The position numbers and the translations under genes were made by a program. The notes beneath the pieces are model-generated. The model searched no databases, was not told the DNA's origin, and saw nothing but the letters and a program-made list of their open reading frames with translations. A stretch of 64,000 bases of DNA from an uncultured Aquimarina sp. Lineage in GTDB: Bacteria > Bacteroidota > Bacteroidia > Flavobacteriales > Flavobacteriaceae. Shown in pieces: positions 43,165-52,894 of this stretch; the first letter of the stretch is position 1, and every line of letters begins with the position of its first letter. Location: positions 682,001 through 746,000 of the forward strand of contig NZ_CANLMP010000001.1 in the NCBI RefSeq assembly GCF_947492405.1. The letters run 5' to 3'.

Positions 43165-44436
43165 ATGATTAACAAAAAGGTCCTCGCAATTATCCTTGGA
43201 GGAGGACAAGGAACTAGATTAGCCCCATTAACTGAGAGTAGGTCAAAACCAGCTGTATCCATTGCCGGAAAATACAGGTTGGTCGATATACCAATTACTA
43301 ATTGTATACATTCTGATATCAAAAGAATGTTTGTGCTAACTCAATTTAATTCGGCATCATTAAATAGCCACATTAAGAATACTTATATTTTTAGTTCTTT
43401 TAGTCAGGCTTTTGTAGATGTACTTGCTGCAGAACAAACCCCGGATAACAAAACCTGGTTTCAGGGAACTGCAGATGCTGTAAGGCAATCGATGCATCAC
43501 TTTTTGAATCATGATTTTGAATATGCTCTAATTTTATCTGGAGATCAATTATATCAGATGGATTTTAATCATATGATCGAGGCACATATAGAAAAAGACG
43601 CTGATATTTCTATAGCAACGTTACCAGTAAACCCTAAAGATGCAACTGATTTTGGAATTTTAAAGACCGATAAGAATCATTTTATAACTTCTTTTATCGA
43701 AAAACCAAGTACCGATAAATTACCTGGTTGGGAATCAGAAGTTAGTGATGAGATGAAAAGCGAGAATAGAGAATACCTAGCATCGATGGGGATTTATATT
43801 TTCAGTAGACAACTATTGGTAGATATTCTTTCTGATCCTAGTAGAATAGATTTTGGAAAAGAAATTATTCCACAGTCTATAGAAAGTCATAAAGTTTTAG
43901 CATATCAATATGAAGGCTATTGGACAGATATAGGGACTATTTCTTCCTTTTTTGAAGCAAATATTGAGCTTGCTAATGATATTCCTAAATTCGATTTGTT
44001 TGATAATGAACGTAACATATTAACAAGGCCTAGAATATTACCACCATCAAAAATATCTGGTACTCTGTTAAATAAAAGCATGATTGCCGAGGGATGCCTG
44101 ATACAAGCAAAAGAAATTGACCAATCTGTTATCGGTATTCGATCTAGGATTGGTAAAGATACTGTTATAAAAAACACCTACATGATTGGTAGCGATAGAT
44201 ATCAAGATTTGAGTGAGTTAGAAATAGATGATAAAGAAAGTAGACCATATATTGGAGTAGGAGAACGATGTGTTATTAATAATGCTATTATAGATAAAGA
44301 TTGTAGAATCGGTAATGATGTTATTATTAATGGAGGTCCACATCTAAAAGATACCAAGAATGATCGGTATGTAATCAAAGATGGTATTGTAGTTATTATA
44401 AAAGGTGCTGTAATTCCTAATGAATATAAAATTTAG
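43165..44436 (+). CDS. glgC: Glucose-1-phosphate adenylyltransferase
   Basis: 423 residues. The N-terminal nucleotidyltransferase domain begins AIILGGGQGTRLAPLTESRSKPAV and contains YRLVDIPITNCIHSDI, the G1P pyrophosphorylase signature. FLNHDFEYALILSGDQLYQMD carries the catalytic Asp. The C-terminal left-handed beta-helix has hexapeptide repeats. It makes ADP-glucose from ATP and glucose-1-phosphate and is usually the allosteric control point of glycogen synthesis. Five bases separate it from glgA; a 233-base gap follows before glgE. Confidence 0.94.
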   Translation: MINKKVLAIILGGGQGTRLAPLTESRSKPAVSIAGKYRLVDIPITNCIHSDIKRMFVLTQFNSASLNSHIKNTYIFSSFSQAFVDVLAAEQTPDNKTWFQGTADAVRQSMHHFLNHDFEYALILSGDQLYQMDFNHMIEAHIEKDADISIATLPVNPKDATDFGILKTDKNHFITSFIEKPSTDKLPGWESEVSDEMKSENREYLASMGIYIFSRQLLVDILSDPSRIDFGKEIIPQSIESHKVLAYQYEGYWTDIGTISSFFEANIELANDIPKFDLFDNERNILTRPRILPPSKISGTLLNKSMIAEGCLIQAKEIDQSVIGIRSRIGKDTVIKNTYMIGSDRYQDLSELEIDDKESRPYIGVGERCVINNAIIDKDCRIGNDVIINGGPHLKDTKNDRYVIKDGIVVIIKGAVIPNEYKI

Positions 44437-44528
44437 CTCTAAGAATTTTTATTTTATTTCTTAATTTTTCGCATTAAATATGTTTTTTTCAAAATGTGCC
44501 GTTGGCGCTACATCGTTGTAGTGTTTTG

Positions 44529-44538
44529 CGAAAACGTT
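44529..44538. promoter_or_regulatory. Possible shared regulator site upstream of glgE
   Basis: CGAAAACGTT, the reverse complement of the 10-mer AACGTTTTCG found upstream of the GH31 gene at 50258-50267. It lies in the 233-base gap before glgE, which otherwise holds no gene. LacI-type regulators often bind palindromes with CG-rich centres or arms, but this assignment is tentative. Confidence 0.3.
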
Positions 44539-44669
44539 ATTGTTTATAAATTCTCACAAAACTCTATGAAATCTTACAAAATCGTACGCAAATTTTAAAT
44601 AATAAATAATAAATTGCTTCTCTTGTTATTAAAATATTAAAATCAAATCACTTTAATTTAAAAGTTCTC

Positions 44670-46610
44670 ATGTTGAATCAAGAGCGTGTTATTATCGAAA
44701 ATGTATCTCCGGAAATTAATAATGGAGCATTTTTTATTAAAAGAGTAGTTAATGAAAAGGTACACATAACTGCTGATATTATTGGTGACGGTCATGATAT
44801 CGTTCAGGCTAGTATACGATATAAGCATAAAAGCGAACGTAATTGGTCTGAAAATAGAATGCACTCGTTAGAAAATGATTCTTGGAGAGGAGAATTTGAA
44901 GTTAAAAAGCAAGGATATTACACATATCAGATTTTAGGATGGATCGACTACGCATTAAATTGGCAACATGGAACTATTCGTAAAATAGATGATAATCAAT
45001 ATGTGAAATCTGAGCTGTTAGAAGGTAGAGAATATTTGAAGGATTTACTTAAGAAATCAACAACAGATGAGAAAAAATATATTAAGGAATTACTTGATAT
45101 ATTTCAAGATGAAAAGCAATATGATAGCGCAATAATCGAAGCTAAAAGTGATAAATTACATGATCTTTTTTATAAATATCCATCAAAAGGATTAATGGCT
45201 ACTTATCAGGATCTGCAGGTGTACGTGGATCGAGAAAAAGCAAGGTTTAGTACTTGGTATGAATTTTTTCCCAGAAGTGCTTCAGAAGTGGAAGGTAAAC
45301 ACGGAACTTTTAAGGATTGCGAAAAGTTATTACCTAGAATATCCGAAATGGGATTTGATGTATTATATTTTCCTCCAATCCACCCCATTGGCGAAATAAA
45401 TCGAAAAGGTAAAAACAATACTACAGAAGCGTATGATGGAGATGTAGGATCTCCTTGGGGAATAGGTTCGGCAGATGGAGGACATACCAGTGTACATAAA
45501 GAATTAGGTACGTTACAAGATTTTAAAAAACTGGTTAAGAAAGCAAAAGAATTGGGGCTAGAAATAGCAATGGATTATGCATTGCAAGCTGCTCCAGATC
45601 ATCCTTGGGTAAAAGAATTTCCTGAATTTTTTAAATGGAGACCCGATGGTACTGTGCAATATGCAGAAAATCCTCCTAAGAAATATCAAGATATACAACC
45701 TATTTATTTTGACACTAAGGAATGGAAGAAAATGTGGAAGGAATTACTCGATGCGGCACTTTTTTGGATAGAAGAATGTGGAATTAATATATATCGAGTA
45801 GATAATCCACATACGAAACCGTTCCATTTTTGGGGTTGGTTGATTGAAGAAATTAAGAAGAAGCACCCAGATGTATTATTTTTGTCTGAAGCATTTACAA
45901 AACCTAAAGTAATGCAACAATTAGCAAAACAAGGGTTTACACAATCGTATACATATTTTACATGGCGTACGAACAAGCATGAATTAACAGAATATGTTAG
46001 TGAATTAACTACCACAGATCAAAAAGAATATTTTAGACCTAATTTCTGGCCTAATACTCCTGACATTAACCCTTATCATTTGCAAGGTGCAAACGAAGCC
46101 ATGCATTTAACCAGATATGCTTTAGCTAGTACATTAAGTTCAAATATAGGTGTTTATGGACCAGTATTTGAACAAATGGTTTCTGATGCCATTCCCGGAA
46201 AAGAAGAATATCTTGACAGCGAAAAATATCAAATTCGTCACTGGGATTGGAATAAAAAAAATAAACTCACTACTATTATAAGTAGTTTAAATCATATCAG
46301 AAAAGAGAACTCCGCTTTACAACAAACCAATAATGTAAAATTTTGCCATATAGAAAATGATCAAATTATCGCTTTCTATAAATATAATGATGATAAAACC
46401 AATGAGATGCTAATTGTAATCAGTCTAGATCCTCATTATTCACAAAAAGGCCATGTGCAATTACCATTGGGTGAATTAGGAATACATGCAGGTCATCCAA
46501 TTCAGGTTCATGACTTGGTTACTAAAAGTAGTTATCATTGGCACGATGAATGGAATTTTGTGGAATTACATCCAGCATTACCTTTTCACATATTTAAAAT
46601 CACTAAATGA
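44670..46610 (+). CDS. glgE: Alpha-1,4-glucan:maltose-1-phosphate maltosyltransferase GlgE
   Basis: 646 residues, GH13_3 type. The N-terminal domain (1-110) is the beta-rich dimerisation module, followed by a helical insert (130-170) and the catalytic barrel. STWYEFFPRSASEVEGKHGTF and DVLYFPPIHPIGEINRKGKNN are specific to GlgE. The nucleophile Asp lies in IYRVDNPHTKP and the acid/base Glu in VLFLSEAFTKP. It transfers maltosyl from alpha-maltose-1-phosphate to an alpha-1,4-glucan. The maltokinase gene supplying its donor is eight bases downstream and the branching enzyme gene follows, the usual GlgE-pathway order. Confidence 0.94.
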   Translation: MLNQERVIIENVSPEINNGAFFIKRVVNEKVHITADIIGDGHDIVQASIRYKHKSERNWSENRMHSLENDSWRGEFEVKKQGYYTYQILGWIDYALNWQHGTIRKIDDNQYVKSELLEGREYLKDLLKKSTTDEKKYIKELLDIFQDEKQYDSAIIEAKSDKLHDLFYKYPSKGLMATYQDLQVYVDREKARFSTWYEFFPRSASEVEGKHGTFKDCEKLLPRISEMGFDVLYFPPIHPIGEINRKGKNNTTEAYDGDVGSPWGIGSADGGHTSVHKELGTLQDFKKLVKKAKELGLEIAMDYALQAAPDHPWVKEFPEFFKWRPDGTVQYAENPPKKYQDIQPIYFDTKEWKKMWKELLDAALFWIEECGINIYRVDNPHTKPFHFWGWLIEEIKKKHPDVLFLSEAFTKPKVMQQLAKQGFTQSYTYFTWRTNKHELTEYVSELTTTDQKEYFRPNFWPNTPDINPYHLQGANEAMHLTRYALASTLSSNIGVYGPVFEQMVSDAIPGKEEYLDSEKYQIRHWDWNKKNKLTTIISSLNHIRKENSALQQTNNVKFCHIENDQIIAFYKYNDDKTNEMLIVISLDPHYSQKGHVQLPLGELGIHAGHPIQVHDLVTKSSYHWHDEWNFVELHPALPFHIFKITK

Positions 46611-46618
46611 TGTAACAA

Positions 46619-48247
46619 ATGTCCGATACTCAACAAAAAAACGACCTTAATGCTGTATATAAATATAAATCAGAATGGTCTGGATTATTAGAAAACCCTC
46701 AGTTCGTTACAGAGTTTTGCGAAGATATTTTAGAGCCTTATATCATTACTAAGAGATGGTATGGAGGTAAAGCAAGTGCGCTAAAATATATTGAATTAGT
46801 TGACCATTTTAGAATTGATGATGGAAATGATTTATTTTATGGTTTAGTATTAGAAGTTAATTTTAGAGAAGCGTTTGTTCAAAACTATTTTATTCCTCTG
46901 GCCCTTGTAACAGATCATAATTATGCTCAGGAAGAAATAATAGCTAAAATTGAGCTAAACGATAAGCAAGGGTTTTTGATTGATGCAACGCTGTTGGAAT
47001 CTTTTAGAAAACAAATCTTTGAAAAAATATTAGAAGGAGCTAAAAGTAAATATGAGGGTCTAGAATTTAGAAGAGGTAGAGGTTGTGCTGATAATGAATA
47101 TGTATCTTCTAAAGCGATGGGGGTAGAACAAAGCAACACTTCGATTATTTTTAATGATACATACATTTTAAAAATTTTTAGAAGGATCTTTGTAGATCAA
47201 AACCCTGATTATGAAGTTAATAAATATCTAACAGATAAGGGAGTATTTAAAAACACACCTAAATATAGTGGTAGCATTACACTACGGTTTTCTGATAAAA
47301 ATGTGATCACTTTAGCGTTGATGCAACAATTGGTACCTAATCAAGGAGATGCTTGGGAATATTTTCTGGATCAACTTAAAGATATTTATGAAACATTAAA
47401 TGAAGTACATCCTGATGTAATGAAATTACAACATATCGATATGTTTGATAAGATCGATATAAATGCTATTCCAGAAGAAATAAGACAATATGTTCCTATA
47501 TCCTTTTTTGAAGATATCGCCCAACTAGGATTAAGAACTGCACAAATGCATGTAGCATTAGGATTAGAAAGGGTTAATATGCAATTTACCCCTCAGACCT
47601 ATAGCAGCGATTATTCCGTATGGTTAAAAAATAGATTAATTTATCAATTCGAAAATCGGGTAAGCCTAGTAGAAAACAATCTTCATAAACTAGAGGGGTT
47701 GCGTCTTGAGTTAGCACAAGAGTTTTTAGATAACAAGAAGATAATTAGAAAAAAACTATTAGATTTTGATGAATCTAAGCTAAAAGGTGAGCGTATTCGG
47801 ATTCATGGAGATTATCATTTAGGACAGGTTCTGGTAGATAACGGAGATTTTTATATTATCGATTTCGAAGGAGAACCAGAAAGTACCATACGTGATCGAA
47901 AGGTAAAACAATCTCCGCTTAAAGATGTAGCTGGAGTTTTTAGATCATTTAATTATGCAGTGTATTCAACCATATTTAATAATCTAGAAAACTTCAATTA
48001 TTCTAAAGAAGAACTATTTCATTTTGCAGATGTTCTATACAGCTATATGACCGCTATTTTTCTTAGAAAATATGTGAAATATGTTCAGTCACATAACCTG
48101 AGTATTGGATATCTAAAAGAGATAAAATTTATGCTGGAATATTGCTTGCTGGAAAAAGCAGTATACGAATTAGGATATGAATTAAATAGCAGACCCAGAT
48201 GGGCGGTAATTCCATTAAAAGGAATCTCAAAAATTATTAATAGCTAA
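46619..48247 (+). CDS. Maltokinase (Pep2/Mak), GlgE pathway
   Basis: 542 residues, with no fused trehalose synthase domain. The N-terminal cap has KRWYGGKASALKYIELVDHF, typical of maltokinases. The kinase part contains EQSNTSIIFNDTYILKIFR, then the catalytic loop RIHGDYHLGQVLVDNG and the metal-binding DFEGEP of aminoglycoside-phosphotransferase-like enzymes, followed by SPLKDVAGVFRSFNYA. It phosphorylates maltose with ATP to give maltose-1-phosphate, the GlgE donor. It is packed between glgE and glgB with eight-base gaps. In many bacteria maltose comes from trehalose synthase, which is absent from this window. Confidence 0.9.
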   Translation: MSDTQQKNDLNAVYKYKSEWSGLLENPQFVTEFCEDILEPYIITKRWYGGKASALKYIELVDHFRIDDGNDLFYGLVLEVNFREAFVQNYFIPLALVTDHNYAQEEIIAKIELNDKQGFLIDATLLESFRKQIFEKILEGAKSKYEGLEFRRGRGCADNEYVSSKAMGVEQSNTSIIFNDTYILKIFRRIFVDQNPDYEVNKYLTDKGVFKNTPKYSGSITLRFSDKNVITLALMQQLVPNQGDAWEYFLDQLKDIYETLNEVHPDVMKLQHIDMFDKIDINAIPEEIRQYVPISFFEDIAQLGLRTAQMHVALGLERVNMQFTPQTYSSDYSVWLKNRLIYQFENRVSLVENNLHKLEGLRLELAQEFLDNKKIIRKKLLDFDESKLKGERIRIHGDYHLGQVLVDNGDFYIIDFEGEPESTIRDRKVKQSPLKDVAGVFRSFNYAVYSTIFNNLENFNYSKEELFHFADVLYSYMTAIFLRKYVKYVQSHNLSIGYLKEIKFMLEYCLLEKAVYELGYELNSRPRWAVIPLKGISKIINS

Positions 48248-48255
48248 GCAATAAT

Positions 48256-50166
48256 ATGAGTAAAGTAATAGCACATAGTTTATTTTCTGAATTTGATGTC
48301 AATCTTTTTAAAGGCGGGAAGCATTATAGACTTTATGAAAAATTTGGATCACACATTACTACTGTAGATGGTGTAAATGGAACATATTTTGCAGTTTGGG
48401 CGCCATCCGCAAAATCAGTTTCTGTTATTGGGGATTTCAATTTTTGGATAGAAGGAGAACATCAGTTAAATGTTCGTTGGGATGAATCAGGTATATGGGA
48501 AGGGTTTATTCCAGAAGTTGGAAAAGGTAGTACTTATAAATATAAAATTCATTCTCATAATAATGATATCAAGACCGAAAAAGCAGACCCTTATGCTCGT
48601 AGATGTGAACATCCACCAAAAACAGCCTCTGTAGTTTGGGAAGATTCTTACGATTGGAAAGACACTAAATGGATGAAAAATAGAAAGAAAAACAATGCTA
48701 TTGATGCTCCTTTTTCTGTATACGAAGTTCATTTGGGATCTTGGAAAAGAAAAATAGAAGAAAATAGATCACTCTCTTACATCGAATTAGCAGATGAATT
48801 AGTGTCTTACGTAAAAGAGATGAACTTTACACATGTAGAATTGATGCCAGTAATGGAGTACCCATATGATCCTTCATGGGGATATCAACTTACTGGTTAT
48901 TTTGCACCTACTTCACGCTTTGGTTATCCAGAAGAATTTAAAGTACTCGTTGATAAGTTACATCAAAATGACATAGGGATATTGTTAGATTGGGTGCCAT
49001 CTCATTTTCCTGAGGATGCTCACGGATTAGGTTTCTTTGATGGATCTTGTTTATACGAGCATCCAGATAAAAGAAAAGGATATCACCCGGATTGGAAAAG
49101 CCTGATATTTAATTATGGGCGTAATGAAGTAAAAAGCTTTTTGATAAGTAATGCAATTTTTTGGTTAGATCAATATCATGCTGATGGCTTAAGAGTTGAT
49201 GCCGTTGCTTCCATGTTATTCCTGGACTATTCTAGAGAAGAAGGAGAATGGGAGCCAAATAAGTACGGAGGAAGAGAAAACCTCGATGCTATTGATTTTA
49301 TGAAAGAACTTAATGAAGAAGTCTATAAAAGCTATCCTGATGTACAGACAATAGCAGAAGAATCTACTTCATTCCCAATGGTTTCTAAACCAACTTTTCT
49401 TGGTGGTCTTGGCTTTGGTATGAAATGGATGATGGGTTGGATGCACGATACTTTACAATATTTTGCAAAAGAACCTATATACAGAAAACATCATCAAAAT
49501 GACTTAACCTTTAGTATGACGTATGCTTTTACGGAAAACTTTATGCTTCCGTTGTCGCACGATGAAGTAGTATATGGTAAGAAAAGTATTATTGGTAGGA
49601 TGCCAGGAGATGAGTGGCAGCAGTTTGCTAACCTAAGGTTGATGTACAGTTATATGTTTACGCATCCAGGTACCAATCTATTATTCATGGGAGCAGAATT
49701 TGGACAGCGAGAAGAGTGGAATTTCCAGAGTAGTTTGGACTGGCATTTACTACAATATGATTATCACTCAGGAATCAAAAACCTAATTATAGATCTTAAC
49801 ATATTATATAAAAACTACCCCGCGTTATACGAGAAACAATTTAATGCAGATGGTTTTGAATGGATTAGTTATGATGATCATGAAAATTCTGTTGTAGCAT
49901 ATATTCGAAAAGGAAATAAAGAAGAAGACTTTTTAGTTGTTGCTTGTAATTTTACCCCGGTTCCCAGAACTAAGTATCGGATTGGATTACCCTCTTCAGG
50001 GAAATTAGTGCAACTATTCAATAGTGATAATAAAAATTATGGAGGAACTGGAGATTTTAATGACGCTCAAGTGACTATAGAAAAAATGGATTGGCATTAT
50101 AGAAATTATGCTGCGCAAATAAATATTCCTCCATTAGGAGCTGTTGTTTTTAAAATTGATAAGTAA
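48256..50166 (+). CDS. glgB: 1,4-alpha-glucan branching enzyme
   Basis: 636 residues. CBM48 (about 25-120) contains GTYFAVWAPSAKSVSVIGDFNFW. The GH13_9 barrel has AEESTSFPMVS with the acid Glu, HADGLRVDAVASMLFLDYSREEGEWEPNKYGGREN with the nucleophile Asp, and LPLSHDEVVYGKKS with the transition-state Asp. The C-terminal beta domain follows. It cuts alpha-1,4 chains and re-attaches them as alpha-1,6 branches. It lies eight bases after the maltokinase gene. The shorter N-terminus (one CBM48) is the usual form in Bacteroidetes. Confidence 0.95.
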   Translation: MSKVIAHSLFSEFDVNLFKGGKHYRLYEKFGSHITTVDGVNGTYFAVWAPSAKSVSVIGDFNFWIEGEHQLNVRWDESGIWEGFIPEVGKGSTYKYKIHSHNNDIKTEKADPYARRCEHPPKTASVVWEDSYDWKDTKWMKNRKKNNAIDAPFSVYEVHLGSWKRKIEENRSLSYIELADELVSYVKEMNFTHVELMPVMEYPYDPSWGYQLTGYFAPTSRFGYPEEFKVLVDKLHQNDIGILLDWVPSHFPEDAHGLGFFDGSCLYEHPDKRKGYHPDWKSLIFNYGRNEVKSFLISNAIFWLDQYHADGLRVDAVASMLFLDYSREEGEWEPNKYGGRENLDAIDFMKELNEEVYKSYPDVQTIAEESTSFPMVSKPTFLGGLGFGMKWMMGWMHDTLQYFAKEPIYRKHHQNDLTFSMTYAFTENFMLPLSHDEVVYGKKSIIGRMPGDEWQQFANLRLMYSYMFTHPGTNLLFMGAEFGQREEWNFQSSLDWHLLQYDYHSGIKNLIIDLNILYKNYPALYEKQFNADGFEWISYDDHENSVVAYIRKGNKEEDFLVVACNFTPVPRTKYRIGLPSSGKLVQLFNSDNKNYGGTGDFNDAQVTIEKMDWHYRNYAAQINIPPLGAVVFKIDK

Positions 50167-50257
50167 AATCTAAAGGTAAAAATCAATGTGTATTTGAATA
50201 TTATTTTGAAACTCTAAGTATAACACGGTAAACAATTGTTAATAGAATTTAGTTTCA

Positions 50258-50269
50258 AACGTTTTCGTT
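50258..50269. promoter_or_regulatory. AACG-TTTT-CGTT palindrome upstream of the GH31 gene
   Basis: A short palindrome in the 197-base gap before the GH31 gene. Its AACGTTTTCG core is repeated in the opposite orientation upstream of glgE. It could be an operator for a sugar-responsive regulator; a chance repeat in A/T-rich DNA is also possible. Confidence 0.35.
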
Positions 50270-50363
50270 AATTTTTATTAATAAATACTGATTAAAAGAG
50301 TTTATTTATTGAGATAGATATTGTTTTTTTACAATACAAAGAAGTAAAAGAAACCAACCAGCT

Positions 50364-52769
50364 ATGATTACTAATACTGAGTTAGAAGTAAAAGGGAATT
50401 TGTTTCCCGGAAAAATCATCTCCTTTTCACAGAACGTAGATAAGATCAATTTCACCACAGAAAATGGGGTTATTCTTCAGGTTACGATTGTGAGAGGAAG
50501 TGTTGTACGATTTAGATATGCCACTGATAATAATTTTGAAAAAGATTTTTCTTATGCTATTAGTGAAAAGGGTGTAAGAGGCTATAGTGAGCTAGAAGTC
50601 AAGGAACTGGAAGATACGTATGAAATTACTACTAAAAGAATAAAGATCTTTATTGCTAAAGCCAATATCCATGTCACTATAACGGATAAAGAAGGCAACA
50701 TTATTTGCAAGGATGATTGGGGTTTCCATTGGGAACAAAGCTATGAGTATGGTGGTAACATTGTAAAAATGAGTAAATCTGCTCCTCAAGGAGAATGTTA
50801 TTATGGCTTAGGAGATAAACCAATGCATCTTAATTTGAAAGGAAAACGAATTGAGAATTGGGCCACGGATCAATATGCATTCGGTAAAGATCAGGATCCT
50901 TTATATAAAAGTGTTCCTTTTTATATAGGTATGTACGAAGAAAGAGCCTATGGTATCTTCTTCGATAATTCGTTTAAGACATACTTTGATTTTTGTAATG
51001 AACGCCGTAATGTTACTAGTTTCTGGGCGCATGGAGGAGAAATGAATTACTATTTCTTTTATGGCCCTAATATGCAAGATGTAATAACTCGATATACAGA
51101 CCTTACGGGTAAGCCAGAACTACCGCCATTATGGGCATTAGGGTATCATCAGTGTAAATGGAGTTACTATCCCGAAAGTAAGGTAAAAGAAATTACTACA
51201 AAGTTTAGAGATTTAAGAATACCATGTGATGCTATATATCTTGATATAGATTATATGGAAGGATTCAGATGCTTTACCTGGAATAAAGAATATTTTCCGG
51301 ATCCTAAACGTATGGTTCAGGAATTAGCAGAAGATGGTTATAAAACTATAGTAATTATAGATCCGGGAATCAAAATTGATGATGATTACTGGGTGTATCA
51401 AGAGGCTATGGAAAAAGATTATTTCTGTAAGCGAGCAGATGGACCATATATGAGAGGAAAAGTATGGCCAGGAGAATGTTTCTTCCCAGATTTTACGAAT
51501 CCCGAAGTTAGAGAGTGGTGGGCCGGATTATTTAAGGAACTTATTGATGAAATAGGAGTCAAAGGAGTTTGGAATGATATGAATGAACCTGCGGTAATGG
51601 AGGTTCCTGGAAAAACATTCCCTGATGATGTTCGTCATAATTATGATGGAAACCCTTGTAGTCACAGAAAAGCTCATAATATTTATGGTACTCAAATGGC
51701 GAGAGCTACTTATGAAGGTATTAAAAGATTTGGATATCCTAAAAGACCATTTGTAATTACTAGATCTGCATATTCTGGAGCGCAACGATATACTTCTTCT
51801 TGGACAGGAGATAATGTGGCAACCTGGGAACATCTTTGGATAGCTAATATCCAAGCGCAGCGTATGAGTATGAGCGGAATGTCATTTACCGGTAGTGATA
51901 TTGGTGGATTTGCAGAACATCCTACTGGAGAATTATATGCTAGATGGATACAGTTAGGAGTATTTCACCCTTTCTGTCGTACACATTCATCTGGAGACCA
52001 CGGGAATCAGGAACCTTGGACATTTGGTGAAGAAGTTATAGATGTTACCAGAAAATACGTAGAATTGCGATATCAGTTACTTCCATATTTATACACTATG
52101 TTTTGGGAGTATGCCGAAGAAGGAATACCAATGTTAAAATCTTTGGTATTATACGATCAGTTAGATCCTCAAACACATTATAGAACAGACGAATTTGTAT
52201 TTGGTAATCAAATATTAGTATGCCCGGTTCAAGAACCTAATGCAAAAGGTAGAAGATTGTACATTCCTCGTGGGAGTTGGTATAATTACTGGACCCGAGA
52301 ATATGTAAAAGGAGGCATGGAACAATGGGTAGATGCAGAGTTAGATACAATTCCGTTATTTGTAAAAGAGGGAGCTATCATACCTAAATACCCAATTCAG
52401 CAGTATGTAGGCGAGAAAAAGATTGAAGAGCTTAAATTAGAAGTATATTATAAATTAGGAAATAAAGAAGTATCCAAAGTATATGAAGACGCACAAGACG
52501 GCTATGATTATACTAAAGGTAGATTTAGCCTAAGAAGTTTTGCTTTTACAGGAAAAGAGAATGAAATTATCATTCAGCAACATAAGAATGGAACCTATAT
52601 CACGGAATATGATACTATGAAGATTGAATTTATAGGATTACCTTTTGATATTGATGAAATTGAAATCGATAATGTGGTGGTACCCCTAAAAGAGTTAAAA
52701 TTTGATAAGAAAGAAAATACTGTAATTGTTCCAAAAGACTTTGCCGAACTTCATATTGTAGCTAAATAA
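50364..52769 (+). CDS. Alpha-glucosidase, GH31 family
   Basis: 801 residues. The N-terminal galactose-mutarotase-like domain (about 25-240) is followed by the barrel. The signature GVWNDMNEPAVMEVPGKTFP carries the nucleophile Asp, and SWTGDNVATWEHL carries the acid/base Asp. PPLWALGYHQCKWSYYPESKV is the conserved start of the barrel. There is no signal peptide, so it acts in the cytoplasm, most likely releasing glucose from the non-reducing ends of maltose, maltodextrins or glycogen. Its place after glgB supports a role in turnover of the same glucan. Confidence 0.92.
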   Translation: MITNTELEVKGNLFPGKIISFSQNVDKINFTTENGVILQVTIVRGSVVRFRYATDNNFEKDFSYAISEKGVRGYSELEVKELEDTYEITTKRIKIFIAKANIHVTITDKEGNIICKDDWGFHWEQSYEYGGNIVKMSKSAPQGECYYGLGDKPMHLNLKGKRIENWATDQYAFGKDQDPLYKSVPFYIGMYEERAYGIFFDNSFKTYFDFCNERRNVTSFWAHGGEMNYYFFYGPNMQDVITRYTDLTGKPELPPLWALGYHQCKWSYYPESKVKEITTKFRDLRIPCDAIYLDIDYMEGFRCFTWNKEYFPDPKRMVQELAEDGYKTIVIIDPGIKIDDDYWVYQEAMEKDYFCKRADGPYMRGKVWPGECFFPDFTNPEVREWWAGLFKELIDEIGVKGVWNDMNEPAVMEVPGKTFPDDVRHNYDGNPCSHRKAHNIYGTQMARATYEGIKRFGYPKRPFVITRSAYSGAQRYTSSWTGDNVATWEHLWIANIQAQRMSMSGMSFTGSDIGGFAEHPTGELYARWIQLGVFHPFCRTHSSGDHGNQEPWTFGEEVIDVTRKYVELRYQLLPYLYTMFWEYAEEGIPMLKSLVLYDQLDPQTHYRTDEFVFGNQILVCPVQEPNAKGRRLYIPRGSWYNYWTREYVKGGMEQWVDAELDTIPLFVKEGAIIPKYPIQQYVGEKKIEELKLEVYYKLGNKEVSKVYEDAQDGYDYTKGRFSLRSFAFTGKENEIIIQQHKNGTYITEYDTMKIEFIGLPFDIDEIEIDNVVVPLKELKFDKKENTVIVPKDFAELHIVAK

Positions 52770-52894
52770 AACAACTTATCGATAATTATTGCTTTATATA
52801 GATCTTATTGCATAAATTGATGATCTTTTATTAAAAAGGATGTGCTGAATTTTGTAATTTTAACATACGAAATTCACATCTATCCATAAATATC

